A stretch of DNA of 61,544 nucleotides from an uncultured Clostridia bacterium (GCA_944351415.1 CALVPQ010000006.1:1-61544), one strand, 5' to 3'. Shown: positions 16,763 to 27,169, counted from the stretch's first letter. Notes: generated by a model not told the origin, from the letters alone. Program-made: numbers and translations.

Positions 16763-17659
16763 TTAGAATAAGTTTTCTATAAATTCATTATAATCGAATA
16801 GTTCAAGGTCATCAGCACCTTCGCCAACACCTATAAACACCACAGGAAGATGGTATTCTTTTTCAATTGCAACCACAACACCGCCTTTTGCGGTTCCATC
16901 TAGTTTTGTTAAGATAATACCATCAATATGAACAAATTCATTAAAAGCATTTATTTGATTTAAAGCATTTTGTCCTGTGGTTGCATCAAGCACTATAAAA
17001 TTATATTTATGAGCTTCTGGATACTCTCTATTAATAACTTTATCAATTTTTTTGAGTTCTTCCATTAAATTGGTCTTTGTATGAAGTCTTCCAGCGGTAT
17101 CAACAAGCAAAACATCTGTTCCTTTTGCTTTTGCACTGGATATACCATCAAAAACAACCGCCGCAGCATCAGCACCTTCAGCATGTTTTATAATACGTGT
17201 TTTTGTTCGTTCTGCCCATTCATTTAGTTGGCTTGAGGCAGCCGCTCTAAAGGTGTCACCTGCAACAAGTGTGACTTCCTTTCTTTGATTTTTGAAATAT
17301 CTTGCCATCTTCCCAATAGTTGTTGTTTTTCCAACACCATTAACCCCTATTATAGTGATAATAGCTGGATATTGAAGTTCAATTTGTGTAAGTGATGCAA
17401 ATTCTTCCTTTAATATTTCTTTTAATTCTTTTTTTACATCTTCTGCATTTCTTATTTTATTTTTTCTAGCCCTAAGTCTTAACTCATCAACTATATCCAT
17501 GCTTGTTCGAACACCTATATCACAAGATACAAGTATATCAGTAAGCTCATCATAGAAATCATTATCTAATTCGCCATGACTTAATAGTGAATCAATACGC
17601 CTTGCAATAGCTTCTCTAGTTTTTCTTAAAGCATTACCAATTTTCTTAAATAATCCCAT
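16763..17659 (-). CDS. ftsY: signal recognition particle receptor FtsY
   Basis: SRP-type GTPase that receives ribosome-SRP complexes at the membrane. The 298 residues consist of a short basic N-terminus (no long acidic A domain), the N helical bundle and the G domain: GVNGVGKTTTIGKMA (G1, near 110), DTFRAAA, DTAGR (G3), TKLDGTAKGG (G4) and a G-V-G-E-x-x-D-D-L closing loop. The short form is normal for Firmicutes. It starts 3 nt after the smc stop, in the standard rnc-smc-ftsY order. Confidence 0.97.
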   Translation of the reverse strand: MGLFKKIGNALRKTREAIARRIDSLLSHGELDNDFYDELTDILVSCDIGVRTSMDIVDELRLRARKNKIRNAEDVKKELKEILKEEFASLTQIELQYPAIITIIGVNGVGKTTTIGKMARYFKNQRKEVTLVAGDTFRAAASSQLNEWAERTKTRIIKHAEGADAAAVVFDGISSAKAKGTDVLLVDTAGRLHTKTNLMEELKKIDKVINREYPEAHKYNFIVLDATTGQNALNQINAFNEFVHIDGIILTKLDGTAKGGVVVAIEKEYHLPVVFIGVGEGADDLELFDYNEFIENLF

Positions 17660-17662
17660 CTA

Positions 17663-20600
17663 TTAATCCTCCTGAGCATGCTTAATAGCATCTGAAAGAA
17701 GCACTGAAACAATCTTTGATACCCCTTTTTCTTCCATTGTAACCCCATAAAGTGCATCAGCATATTCCATTGTTGGTTTCTTGTGTGTAATCAGAATAAA
17801 CTGTGTGTCAGTTGAAAGTTTTTTGAGATACTTATCAACGATTTCAACATTTGTATCGTCAAGAGCCGCCTCAACTTCGTCAAACAAGCAGAATGGAAGT
17901 GGTTTAATACGAAGAATGGCAAAAATAACTGCCATTGCTGTTAAAGATTTTTCCCCACCTGATAATAGCGTCATGTTTTGGATTTTCTTTCCTGGTGGTT
18001 GTGCAAATATTTCAACACCTGAATCAAGCGGTTCATTTTCATCAGAAAGTGCAAGTTTTGCTGTTCCGCCACCAAAGAGTTCTCTGAATGTGAGTTTAAA
18101 GCTTTCGTTTATTCTACTTAGTTCGTTATTAAATTTTTCAATCATAATACCAGAAAGGTCTTTGATTATCTTATTTAAGTCGTCTTGTGCTTTTTCAAGG
18201 TCTTGTGCTTGTCCATTTAAATCATCGTATCTATCAAGAAGAGCTTTGCAATCTTCAATAGCATTAACATTAACATAGCCAAGAGCATTTATATCTTTTT
18301 TAAGCTTGCTTATTTCTGGCATAGCAACTTCTATATCAAAATCAGCCCTTCTTAAATCTAGACAAGTTGTATATGAAAGTGAATATTCTTCGTATATACG
18401 TTCTTGCATTTGTTCAAGTTCGGTATCTACTTTTGATAGATTCATCTCTTCTCTAAACTTTTTATCACGCAGTGAGGAAAGTTCGTCCATAAGCGAAGAT
18501 TTACTATTATCAAGTTGTTTGATTTTATCCTGCAATTTTGCCTTGTCGCTTTCTATATTAACTCTACGATTTATATGCTCCTCAAGTTCAATCTTTTTAG
18601 CCGAAGATGGAGCTGATGCAAGTTTTTCTTTTATCATAATTTCGCATGATTCAATAAATTCATTATTCTTCTTTATCTGCTCATCAAGATTTATAATATT
18701 AAGATTATAACGTCCTAAGTCATTTTCAATACGTTCAAGGTCACCCTTGACCGAATCAATTTTTGTTCTTATCTCGGCAATTTCAACTTTAACTGTTAAA
18801 ATGTTATTATTTATATCGTCTCTTTCAGCTCTAAGTTTTTCATATTTTTCTTTTTTCTCTTTAATAAGTTCATCAGCATCGACTTTATTGCCGGATAATG
18901 CACTTTCTATCTTTTCAGAACGAGAAAGTTCTTCTAAAATAAGTTTGATTTTATTTTCAACCGTTTCAGATTCCATCTCGGCAACTTTTATGTTATCCTC
19001 CGTCTCTTCAACGATAGTTCTAAATTTATTATACTTTTCTCTTTCCGAAGCTATTTCAATTTCTAAATTACTTTTTTGCGAATTTAAACTATCCAGAGCT
19101 TTCTTTTGAACTATGAAGTTTTGATTATTTTCCAAAAGCTCTTTCCCTATTTCTTCAATGCGTTTTTCAAGTTTTAAAATATCTATACCAAGGGTTTCAA
19201 TTTCGCGTTCACGTCCTATAAGATTCGAAGATTCCGCTTTTTTACTTCCACCTGTTAAAGAACCTTGAGGTGCTATAATTTCACCATCAAGAGTAACAAT
19301 TCTAAATGCATATTTTGTTTCCCTTGCAAGGCTTATTGCAGTTGTCAGATTATCAACAATTGCAGTTGCACCCAAAAGATTACTAACAACATTATCTATT
19401 TTTTTATCATAATCAACAAGTGAACTTGCAATACCATAGCAACCAGTTTTTCCTGCTATAAGTCTTTCATCAAAAGTTCTTCGTTTCATAGAAGATATAG
19501 GAAGAAATGTTGCTCGTCCAAAAGAATTTTCTTTTAAAAATCTTATAAGTTCTTTTGCACCATCTTCATCATAAGTTACTATGTTTTGAACGGCTCCACC
19601 AAGAGCAACTTCAATAGCAGTTTCAAACTTTTCTGGCACTTTGATAAGCGAAGCAACAACACCGACTATACACTTTTTTAAAGTTGCATTTTTCTCGCTT
19701 TCACGAAGAAGTTTTTTTACTGCAAATGTATAGCCTTCATATTCGTTTTGCAAGTCAGTTAAAAGTTTCTTTCTATTTTCAAAAACTTTAATTTGAGTAT
19801 TTATATTTGCTTTTTCATTATCAAGTTCTCTTAGCTTTTGTTCTGCTATATAGTTTTTACTTGCAAGAGATTCTTGCTTCTCTTTTATATCTTCAAGTGC
19901 TTTTTCTTTGTCACCGAGCAAGGTTTTACTCTCATTTAAAAGATTAACATTCTCTTCTTTTTTCTTAGATAAAGAGTTAATATCTTCTTTTAAATTTGTA
20001 AGATTGGTTGAAAGAAGTTCTTTCTCTGCCATAAGACGAGATACCGAACTTTTAATATCACTTAGAGAACCAAGAGTTTCAATAATCTTCTGTTGCCCTT
20101 GTCCTGCCTCGTCTTCGCTTAATGTTAACTCATTTGCTATTTTTGAGTATTTTTCAGAAAGCTCGTCAAAAGATTTTTCAAGGGCTTCAAGGTCTGAATT
20201 TAACTCTTCTAATATTTTTTCTTTTGATGTTTTTTCCTCTTTGCATACTTCAATTGCTGTTTGATTATTTGTGCGGTCAAGATGCAATCTGTCATTTTCT
20301 TTATATGTATAATTTATACGCTCTCTAGCAATTTTTGTTTCACTTTCTTGCTTCTCTAAATTCACAGTAAGTTCCAATATTTCATCATTTAGTTTAGCAA
20401 GCATTTTGTCAAAATTTGTTAAGTCAAACATAGCCTGGTCATATTCGGACGAAGTTTTATCAAGGTCTTGTTGACGCATATCTATTTGTTTATTTAAAGC
20501 ATCAAGTTTTATATTGATTTTTTCTTTGACGTCATTTGCATTTTCATATTGATATATATAAGCATTTACTTCTAAATCCTTAAGTTTACCTTTATATTCA

Positions 20601-21247
20601 AGATATTTTTTTGCATTTTCAGCTTGCTTTTTTAATGGCCCCATCTGACGCTCTATCTCAGACAAAATATCCTTTACACGTGTTAGATTGTCAGTGGTTC
20701 GTTCAAGTTTTCTTTCAGCCTCTTTTTTATCATTTTTGTATTTAGAAATACCGGCGGCATCTTCAAACATTGCTCGTCTATTTTCAGGTTTTGCATCTAC
20801 AAGTTCGGTTACTTTGCCCTGACTTACTACTGAATAACCATTTTTTCCAAGTCCACTATTATATAAAAGATTTGTAATATCACGTAAGTGACAGGTATTA
20901 CGATTTATAAGATATTCGCTTTCACCAGAGCGATATAATTTTCTTGTGATTGCAAGCTCATCATAATCAAAATTAAAAAAACGTGTTGTGTTATCAAAAG
21001 TTAAAGTTACTTCACAGTAAGATAAACTTTTTCTTTTTTCTGTTCCATTAAATATAACATCTTGCATACTGTCGCCACGTAAAGTCTTTGGGCTTTGTTC
21101 ACCTAAAACCCAACGTATAGCATCTGAAACGTTACTTTTACCACAGCCATTTGGACCAACTATTGCTGTGAAATTATCATTAAATTCTATTACAGTTCTA
21201 TCTGCGAAGGACTTAAAGCCCACCATTTCTATCTTCTTAAAAATCAT
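17663..21247 (-). CDS. smc: chromosome segregation ATPase SMC
   Basis: A 1194-residue condensin subunit that compacts and segregates the chromosome together with ScpA and ScpB, both encoded near 38-39 kb. The N-terminal head has GPNGCGKSN (Walker A, residues 32-40). Two long coiled coils flank a hinge (about 505-670, containing R-A-T-F-L-P and a glycine-rich G-S-L-T-G-G end). The C-terminal head has LLSGGEKSLTAMA (signature) and CLFDEVEAALD (Walker B). Length and order are normal. Confidence 0.98.
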   Translation of the reverse strand: MIFKKIEMVGFKSFADRTVIEFNDNFTAIVGPNGCGKSNVSDAIRWVLGEQSPKTLRGDSMQDVIFNGTEKRKSLSYCEVTLTFDNTTRFFNFDYDELAITRKLYRSGESEYLINRNTCHLRDITNLLYNSGLGKNGYSVVSQGKVTELVDAKPENRRAMFEDAAGISKYKNDKKEAERKLERTTDNLTRVKDILSEIERQMGPLKKQAENAKKYLEYKGKLKDLEVNAYIYQYENANDVKEKINIKLDALNKQIDMRQQDLDKTSSEYDQAMFDLTNFDKMLAKLNDEILELTVNLEKQESETKIARERINYTYKENDRLHLDRTNNQTAIEVCKEEKTSKEKILEELNSDLEALEKSFDELSEKYSKIANELTLSEDEAGQGQQKIIETLGSLSDIKSSVSRLMAEKELLSTNLTNLKEDINSLSKKKEENVNLLNESKTLLGDKEKALEDIKEKQESLASKNYIAEQKLRELDNEKANINTQIKVFENRKKLLTDLQNEYEGYTFAVKKLLRESEKNATLKKCIVGVVASLIKVPEKFETAIEVALGGAVQNIVTYDEDGAKELIRFLKENSFGRATFLPISSMKRRTFDERLIAGKTGCYGIASSLVDYDKKIDNVVSNLLGATAIVDNLTTAISLARETKYAFRIVTLDGEIIAPQGSLTGGSKKAESSNLIGREREIETLGIDILKLEKRIEEIGKELLENNQNFIVQKKALDSLNSQKSNLEIEIASEREKYNKFRTIVEETEDNIKVAEMESETVENKIKLILEELSRSEKIESALSGNKVDADELIKEKKEKYEKLRAERDDINNNILTVKVEIAEIRTKIDSVKGDLERIENDLGRYNLNIINLDEQIKKNNEFIESCEIMIKEKLASAPSSAKKIELEEHINRRVNIESDKAKLQDKIKQLDNSKSSLMDELSSLRDKKFREEMNLSKVDTELEQMQERIYEEYSLSYTTCLDLRRADFDIEVAMPEISKLKKDINALGYVNVNAIEDCKALLDRYDDLNGQAQDLEKAQDDLNKIIKDLSGIMIEKFNNELSRINESFKLTFRELFGGGTAKLALSDENEPLDSGVEIFAQPPGKKIQNMTLLSGGEKSLTAMAVIFAILRIKPLPFCLFDEVEAALDDTNVEIVDKYLKKLSTDTQFILITHKKPTMEYADALYGVTMEEKGVSKIVSVLLSDAIKHAQED

Positions 21248-21387
21248 AAAAACCTCAATATATAAATAATGTTAAAAGGTTAACTCTTGACTTATAATTT
21301 ATAAATAAAATTGTCAAAAGAAAAATATACTCTTAAAGAGTATAACAAATTTTTCTTATTTTTCAAAGGGTTTTTTATAAAAATCTT

Positions 21388-22011
21388 CTAGCTTATTAAA
21401 AACAACCTGTCTATAGCCTTCTTTGCCGCCTGTTGCTCGGCTTCAATTTTACTCTTCCCTTTACCTGTTGAAATCTTATCTTCGTCCATATAAAAACTAG
21501 AAATAAATCCATCGTCAGATGCAATAGTCACGTATTGAATTTTGCATTTAAAATTTCCTTGCACAAGTTCTTGAAGCCTAGATTTGTAATTATCATCAAC
21601 TATAGATTTATAATTTTGAAGGTCAAAGTTTTCAAGCACAAATTTTCTAGCTTCTTTTATTCCATTTTCTCCAGCATCAAGATAAATCGCTGCAAGGATT
21701 GCCTCAACAACATCATCTTTAATTGCTTTAGAAATTTCACCCTGCCAGCTTTTCCCAAGCTTTACATCATTTTTTAAATCTAGCTTATCAAACACACTTG
21801 ACATATAGTTTTCAGAAACATAATGACTTCTAAGCACTGTAAGCCTTCCTTCATCTTCACCGCAATGTTCAAAGAAATATTCACCCACTAAAAAATCTAA
21901 AATGCTATCTCCTAAAAATTCTAATCTCTCATAGTTGTTAGTAGATTTAGAAGAGTGAGTTAATGCTCTTTCTAATAATTCTTTATTTTTAAATTTATAA
22001 TTAATCTTCAT
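21388..22011 (-). CDS. rnc: ribonuclease III
   Basis: Double-strand-specific endonuclease for rRNA and mRNA processing. The 207 residues include the signature ERLEFLGDSILD (about 29-40), the second catalytic cluster D-D-V-V-E-A-I-L-A-A-I-Y-L-D (about 98-111) and a C-terminal dsRNA-binding domain ending in A-E-Q-Q-A-A-K-K-A-I. The N-terminus is shorter than average, which fits the short leader M-K-I-N-Y-K-F-K-N-K-E-L-L. It lies 140 nt upstream of smc. Confidence 0.97.
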   Translation of the reverse strand: MKINYKFKNKELLERALTHSSKSTNNYERLEFLGDSILDFLVGEYFFEHCGEDEGRLTVLRSHYVSENYMSSVFDKLDLKNDVKLGKSWQGEISKAIKDDVVEAILAAIYLDAGENGIKEARKFVLENFDLQNYKSIVDDNYKSRLQELVQGNFKCKIQYVTIASDDGFISSFYMDEDKISTGKGKSKIEAEQQAAKKAIDRLFLIS

Positions 22012-22182
22012 TTTAATCCTTTTTTATAGTGAACAAATCGTATAAATAAATTGCAAAGGAATAACTTTATCAGTTTTTTATTTATAAAAAAGAAAATCAA
22101 TAGGCAAACTAGTTATATTAAAACTCGTATAAACTATAAAATTACCCTTTGTTATTTACTATTAAAAATATCTAATTATAAA

Positions 22183-23190
22183 CTACTTTTCACTTAAATT
22201 TAGATTTGCAATAGCATCTTCAATCTTCTTATTAAGATTATTTTCGTGAAGTTTTATAGTCTGTTCAATTGATGCACAAATATTAACACGGTTGCACCCA
22301 CCATGATTTTTAACAACAAGTTTTTTACACCCAAGAAGTGGTGAACCGGCATGTTTTTTTTGAACATCAACCCTTGCTTTAATTTCTTTAAATGTTTTTC
22401 CCATAAAAAGATAGCCAATCTTACTCCAGAAATGAGATTTTATGCTCTTTTTAAGTATAGAAATAACCGCAGTTACCGCTCCTTCAGTTCCTTTAAGCAA
22501 GGCATTTCCAGCAAAACCATCAGCAACCATAACATCAACATCACCACTCATAAAATCAAACCCCTCTCTATTACCTATAAAGTTTATAGGTGCATTTTTC
22601 AAAAGAGGAAAGGTTTCCTTTGCAAGTTCATTTCCCTTTTCATCTTCAACACCATTATTTAAAAGTGCCACTCTCGGAGCTTCTTTATTATAAATGATTG
22701 AATAATATGCAGAACCCATTAATGCAAAGTGCAAAAGATTAACAGGTTTACAGTCTATATTTGCCCCACTGTCTATAATAATAACATCAGTATCCTTTTT
22801 AGTTGGAAGTATAGGAGCAAGAGCTGGTCTTGAAATTCCCTTAATTCTTCCAATTTTCATTATAGCACCGGCAAGAACAGCACCTGTGCTTCCAGCAGTT
22901 ACTAGACCAACAACATCTTCCCTGTTTTTTAATACATCATAAGCAACAACAAGCGATGAGTCGCTTTTATGTCTAATTGCCTCTGTTGGAGCATCTTCAT
23001 TTGTGATAACTTCGCTTGCATTTACAATTTCAACTCTTTCATTACGACCATTTAGAATTTCTTTTATTTTGTCTTCTTTCCCACATAAAATAACTTCAAG
23101 TTCTTTGTGTTTTTGTAGTGCCAATAATGCACCTTCAATAACTTCAAGTGGAGCATTATCTCCGCCAAAAGCATCAACTACTACTTTCAT
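22183..23190 (-). CDS. plsX: phosphate acyltransferase PlsX
   Basis: Makes acyl-phosphate from acyl-ACP, the first committed step of phospholipid synthesis in Gram-positive bacteria; peripheral to the membrane. The 335 residues start V-V-V-D-A-F-G-G-D-N-A-P. They contain S-S-L-V-V-A, L-V-T-A-G-S-T-G-A-V, R-P-A-L-A-P-I-L-P and a near-terminal G-G-x-N-R-V-N segment. The acyl carrier gene that often follows plsX is not in the window; rnc comes next, 171 nt on. rpmF lies upstream. Confidence 0.96.
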   Translation of the reverse strand: MKVVVDAFGGDNAPLEVIEGALLALQKHKELEVILCGKEDKIKEILNGRNERVEIVNASEVITNEDAPTEAIRHKSDSSLVVAYDVLKNREDVVGLVTAGSTGAVLAGAIMKIGRIKGISRPALAPILPTKKDTDVIIIDSGANIDCKPVNLLHFALMGSAYYSIIYNKEAPRVALLNNGVEDEKGNELAKETFPLLKNAPINFIGNREGFDFMSGDVDVMVADGFAGNALLKGTEGAVTAVISILKKSIKSHFWSKIGYLFMGKTFKEIKARVDVQKKHAGSPLLGCKKLVVKNHGGCNRVNICASIEQTIKLHENNLNKKIEDAIANLNLSEK

Positions 23191-23342
23191 AATCTAGTCT
23201 CCTTTATTCAATATAACCTTCAAAGTATAAATTATAATAACAAAAATCAATAAATTATGCAACTATTTATTTTACCTTTTTAAAAACAGTGCAACTACAT
23301 TTCATTACTATAGGATAAATACTCAATTAATTTAAGATGCAA

Positions 23343-23393
23343 AAGTTACCATATATACTATTATGTCTTGCATATATAATACTATATATTGTA
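23343..23393 (-). repeat. dispersed palindromic repeat, copy 1
   Basis: Read on the minus strand, 51 nt align without gaps to the copy at 37551 (37 of 51 by my count). Both are imperfect palindromes around T-A-G/G-T-A-T-T-A-T...A-T-A-A-T-A-C/G. This copy is further enclosed by a 7-bp inverted repeat, GATGCAA/TTGCATC (23336-23342 and 23394-23400). It lies between rpmF and plsX. Confidence 0.55.
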
Positions 23394-23419
23394 TTGCATC
23401 TTCTTTTTGTTAATAAAAA

Positions 23420-23452
23420 GAAAAAGCTCTCCATATTCCATGAGAGCCTTTA
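23420..23452 (-). terminator. terminator after rpmF
   Basis: On the minus strand, GCTCTCAT...ATGGAGAGC hairpin followed by TTTTTCTTTTT, just past the rpmF stop. Confidence 0.7.
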
Positions 23453-23457
23453 AAATG

Positions 23458-23649
23458 TTATTTCTTTTCTTCTTTCTTTTCAATTATGGTTTCACCCTTA
23501 TAAGTTCCACATTTTTTACATACTGTGTGTGGCTTTTTCATTTCGTGACATTGTGGGCATTCAACAAGTGTAGGCATAACTGCTTTTGAGTTTGCAGAGT
23601 GTCTTGAATTTCGTCTTGCTTTAGAAACCTTATGCTTTGGAACTGCCAT
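23458..23649 (-). CDS. rpmF: ribosomal protein L32
   Basis: A 63-residue large-subunit protein. It has the basic N-terminus MAVPKHKVSKARRNSRHS and the zinc ribbon C-P-x-C (38-41) with C-K-K-C later. The C-terminus is Lys/Glu-rich. The yceD (DUF177) gene that usually precedes rpmF is not present. The arrangement rpmF-plsX is conserved in bacteria and links translation to lipid synthesis, though here a terminator lies between them. Confidence 0.97.
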   Translation of the reverse strand: MAVPKHKVSKARRNSRHSANSKAVMPTLVECPQCHEMKKPHTVCKKCGTYKGETIIEKKEEKK

Positions 23650-23874
23650 TTTATCCTCCTTAAATTATATCCTTAAATACATTATGCTTTTTAATTATAA
23701 TTATTTTCTTTTCCTTTGTCAAGCATTTTTATAAAATATTACAAAGTTCACCTGTGTTTATCAGTTTAAAATAATGAATCCATCTAGTGTAGATTAATAA
23801 TTTTTTGCTAACTTTATAATATTATTTTACTTTAAATTAAATTTTTATTTAACATAAATTAAGTCTGCAGAAAT

Positions 23875-25074
23875 TTATTTGCTAATTAAAGCCTTTGTGT
23901 CTCTTGCAATTAAAAGTTCTTCATCTGTTGGTATCCTAAACACCCTAACTTTAGAATCACTTGTGCTAATTTCTTCTACAGTGCCACGTGGAAGATGATT
24001 ATTTTTTTCAACATCAATTTTAATGCCAAAATTTTCCATATCTTCAAGAGCACCTTCTCTTAAATCCTCTTGATTTTCTCCTATTCCACCAGTGAATACT
24101 ATTGCATCAACTCTTCCAAGCACAGCCATATAAGAGCCTATAAATTTCTTTACTCTATATATAAGCATATCAAGTGCGAGTCTTGCCCTTTTGTTTCCTT
24201 GTTCAATAGCTGTATTTAGCTCTCTCATATCACTTGAAACACCACTAACGCCTAAGATGCCACATTGCTTATTAAGATAATTTACAACTTCACTTGCACT
24301 CATGCCTTTCTTTTCTCCAAGATAACTTACAACTGTTGGGTCAAGGTCTCCTGACCTAGTTCCCATGATAAGTCCTTCAAGTGGTGTAAGTCCCATTGTT
24401 GTATCAACACTTTGTCCATTCTTAATTGCAGTTATCGATGAGCCATTTCCAAGATGCACTGTGATAATGTTAATGTCTTTAGGCTCTTTTCCTAAAAGTT
24501 TTGCAGTTTCTCCTAAAACATACCTATGACTTGTTCCATGAAACCCATATTTTCTTACATGGTATTTTTCATAATCTTCATATTTAATACCATACATATA
24601 AGCTTTGGCTGGCATAGTAGCATGGAATGTTGTATCGAAGATAACTGCTTGTGGTGTGTTTGGCATAAGTTCATGACAACCCAAATATCCAGCCATATTT
24701 GCGTGTGCATGAACTGGAGAGAGGTCTGTAAGCTGATTTAATTTTTCAACAACACTATCATCAATAAGCACGCTCTTATCAAACAACCAACCACCTTGAA
24801 CAAATCTATGTCCAACCGCATCAATTTCAGAAAGGTCTTTAATTACCCCTTCTTCCTTATCCGTTAAAATATCAAAAACAGCTTTTACTGCAACTTTATG
24901 GTCAGGTATTTTTATAACCTTTTCTTTCTTCTCTCCAGTTGTTTTATAACCTACAAAAGAGCCTTCTAGCCCAATTTTTTCGCAGTTTCCTTTTGCTATA
25001 ACTTTCTCATTTTCCATATCAAAAAGTTGAAATTTTAATGATGAACTACCTGCATTGATTACTAAAATTTTCAT
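23875..25074 (-). CDS. ackA: acetate kinase
   Basis: Converts acetyl-phosphate and ADP to acetate and ATP, the energy-yielding end of acetate fermentation. The 399 residues start V-I-N-A-G-S-S-S-L-K-F. They carry F-D-T-T-F-H (family signature), H-L-G-N-G-S-S, T-M-G-L-T-P-L-E-G-L-x-M-G-T-R-S-G-D and F-T-G-G-I-G-E-N. Its ATG follows the pta stop with no gap, so the two enzymes are translationally coupled. Confidence 0.98.
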   Translation of the reverse strand: MKILVINAGSSSLKFQLFDMENEKVIAKGNCEKIGLEGSFVGYKTTGEKKEKVIKIPDHKVAVKAVFDILTDKEEGVIKDLSEIDAVGHRFVQGGWLFDKSVLIDDSVVEKLNQLTDLSPVHAHANMAGYLGCHELMPNTPQAVIFDTTFHATMPAKAYMYGIKYEDYEKYHVRKYGFHGTSHRYVLGETAKLLGKEPKDINIITVHLGNGSSITAIKNGQSVDTTMGLTPLEGLIMGTRSGDLDPTVVSYLGEKKGMSASEVVNYLNKQCGILGVSGVSSDMRELNTAIEQGNKRARLALDMLIYRVKKFIGSYMAVLGRVDAIVFTGGIGENQEDLREGALEDMENFGIKIDVEKNNHLPRGTVEEISTSDSKVRVFRIPTDEELLIARDTKALISK

Positions 25075-26058
25075 TTATTTATCCTCCTTTATTGTTTGCA
25101 GAACAGTTACTGCTGTTACAGTTACTATATCTTCCGGGCTACAGCCACGAGATAAGTCGTTCACAGGCTTATTAAGACCTTGCAAAATAGGTCCAATTGC
25201 ATTTAACCCGCCAATATATTGCATTGTTTTATAACATATATTTCCACTATTCAAATCTGGGAATATAAGTATATTTGCATCTCCTTTTATGGCACTCTCA
25301 GGTGCTTTATGTGCAGCAACTGACTCAACCATCGCGGCATCAAATTGAAGTTCTCCATCGCATGGAATTCCTGTCTTCTTAAATTTTTCATAAGCCTGTT
25401 TTACAATTTCTACACTTTCATCTTTTGCTGAACCTTTGCTTGAAAAAGATAAAAATGCAACTTTTGGGTCTTTAAGCCCAAGACTTTTATATGTTTCAAC
25501 ACTTTGACAGGCTATTTGATAAAGTTCATCTGCTTTTGGGTGCATAATAACACCGCAGTCCGCTATAATTAAAGTTTTATCCTTCAAAAATTTATTTTTG
25601 CCATACATTAAAAAGCATGATGAAACAACTCCGCCCTTCTTCTTTGCTTTAATAACTTGAAGAGCTGGTCGAACAGTGTTTGCAGTTGAAGCTTCAGCAC
25701 CAGCAACCATACCATCAGCAAACCCAGCATCTACAAGTAATGTTGAAAAATAGTAAGGGTCCTCAGTAAGTTTTTGAGCCTCTTCATAAGTCATACCCTT
25801 ATCCTTACGTTTTTCATACAATCTCTTTGCCAAATCATCTTTATTTTGAAAGGTCTTTGGGTTAATAATTTGAAATTCTAGAAGAGATTTGTCTCTTAAA
25901 ACAAGAGCACTTTCATCTCCAATAAGAATTGGGTGAGCAATTTTCTTTTTTTGAATATATTTAACAGCTTCTATTGTTCTATCACTAAAACCAGCTTCTG
26001 GAAAAACTATAGTTTTTTTAAGCTCTTCCGCCTTTCTATATAAATCTTTAATTTTCAT
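25075..26058 (-). CDS. pta: phosphate acetyltransferase
   Basis: Converts acetyl-CoA and phosphate to acetyl-phosphate. The 327-residue short form lacks the regulatory N-terminal domains of the E. coli enzyme. Features are I-V-F-P-E-A near the N-terminus, A-D-G-M-V-A-G-A, S-S-C-F-L-M, A-D-C-G-V, F-S-x-K-G-S, D-G-E-L-Q-F-D-A-A and the C-terminal N-I-L-I-F-P-D-L-N-S-G-N with G-P-I-L-Q-G. It forms the pta-ackA pair and is divergent from ylbJ. Confidence 0.97.
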   Translation of the reverse strand: MKIKDLYRKAEELKKTIVFPEAGFSDRTIEAVKYIQKKKIAHPILIGDESALVLRDKSLLEFQIINPKTFQNKDDLAKRLYEKRKDKGMTYEEAQKLTEDPYYFSTLLVDAGFADGMVAGAEASTANTVRPALQVIKAKKKGGVVSSCFLMYGKNKFLKDKTLIIADCGVIMHPKADELYQIACQSVETYKSLGLKDPKVAFLSFSSKGSAKDESVEIVKQAYEKFKKTGIPCDGELQFDAAMVESVAAHKAPESAIKGDANILIFPDLNSGNICYKTMQYIGGLNAIGPILQGLNKPVNDLSRGCSPEDIVTVTAVTVLQTIKEDK

Positions 26059-26245
26059 ATTTGTCCCCTTCTAAACATGCTGTAATTTGAATAAATTATT
26101 AATAAATAAAAAAATAGTCCAAGCCTTCATTTTATCAACTAGGTTTTTAACTATAGGTTTTTATTTATATAAAAATCCATAATTCTCTTACACTAATTTA
26201 ATTATATTATTTTGGTATTATCTTGTCAAATCTTTGGAGCAATTA

Positions 26246-27169
26246 ATGAAAAAATATAGTTTTATTTTATCACTTTTTGTTTTATATGTAATTGTAAATA
26301 TGGTTCTTTCTCCAGAACTTTATATAAAACAAACTCTTAACGGCATCACTGCTTGGGCTTTTAATGTACTTCCAAGTGTTCTCCCTTTTATGCTTTTAAC
26401 AAAAATCCTTTCTTCACTTGGGGAAATTGAAAAATTTTCAAAAATATTTAGTAAACCAAGCAGTAAATTATTTAAAACCCCAGCCATATCATCTTATGTT
26501 TTCTTTATAAGCATATTGTCAGGCTACCCTGTTGGAGCCAAAATGACCGCAGACCTTTATGAAACAGGAAAAATCAGTAAAAGTGACGCATTTAAAATGA
26601 CTAGCTTTTGTTCTACATCTGGACCTATGTTTATAATTGGTGCAGTGGGAATTGGAATGCTTAAAAATGTTACTTATGGCTATATAATCATGATTGCACA
26701 TATTGTTGGAGCACTTCTTAATGGACTTTTATATCGCTCAATAAAAATTAAAAGCAATACACCTGCATTAAAAAATAAAGAAAGTAAAAATAATATTGAC
26801 CTTTCTGGTATAGTTTTAGACTCTGCCTTAAGTATTATTTCCGTTGGCACAATAATTGCAATATTTTTTGTAATTATAACATCTCTTTCCCCTATTTTTA
26901 GTCTTTTCCCTTCACATATTACTGGTATTTTAGAAGGTATTATAGAAATAACAAAGGGTTGTTATGATATTTCATCATCATTAAATGGAATATGGGCTGT
27001 TGTTGCATGCACTTTTGTTATAAGTTTTGGCGGAATTTCAACCATCTTACAATCAATCACTATGCTCAATAAACTTGATATGCCAATCAAACTTTTTGTA
27101 TTGCAAAAGTTCACTCATGCTGTTTTTGCAACCATTATAAGCATAATTTTATTATTCATATTTTTTTAA
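26246..27169 (+). CDS. ylbJ: YlbJ-like sporulation integral membrane protein
   Basis: Multi-pass membrane protein of the nucleoside-recognition (Gate) fold. In Bacillus, YlbJ is a sigma-E-controlled mother-cell protein needed for spore cortex formation. I start it at the ATG at 26246, with GGAG 7 nt upstream, rather than an in-frame TTG at 26234. The 307 residues contain about eight hydrophobic segments. The family motifs I-L-S-G-Y-P-V-G-A-K and C-S-T-S-G-P-M-F-I-I-G sit near residues 90-135. It is on the plus strand, head to head with pta. Confidence 0.9.
   Translation: MKKYSFILSLFVLYVIVNMVLSPELYIKQTLNGITAWAFNVLPSVLPFMLLTKILSSLGEIEKFSKIFSKPSSKLFKTPAISSYVFFISILSGYPVGAKMTADLYETGKISKSDAFKMTSFCSTSGPMFIIGAVGIGMLKNVTYGYIIMIAHIVGALLNGLLYRSIKIKSNTPALKNKESKNNIDLSGIVLDSALSIISVGTIIAIFFVIITSLSPIFSLFPSHITGILEGIIEITKGCYDISSSLNGIWAVVACTFVISFGGISTILQSITMLNKLDMPIKLFVLQKFTHAVFATIISIILLFIFF

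Noticed and set aside
17781-20328. Several long plus-strand open frames across smc
   Set aside because: They are antisense shadows of the smc coding sequence, with low-complexity Ser/Leu/Phe translations and no ribosome sites.
22012-22182. Long-range CAAAGG/CCTTTG complementarity between rnc and plsX
   Set aside because: The arms are short, the loop is over 100 nt and A+T-rich, and there is no further support for a structured RNA.
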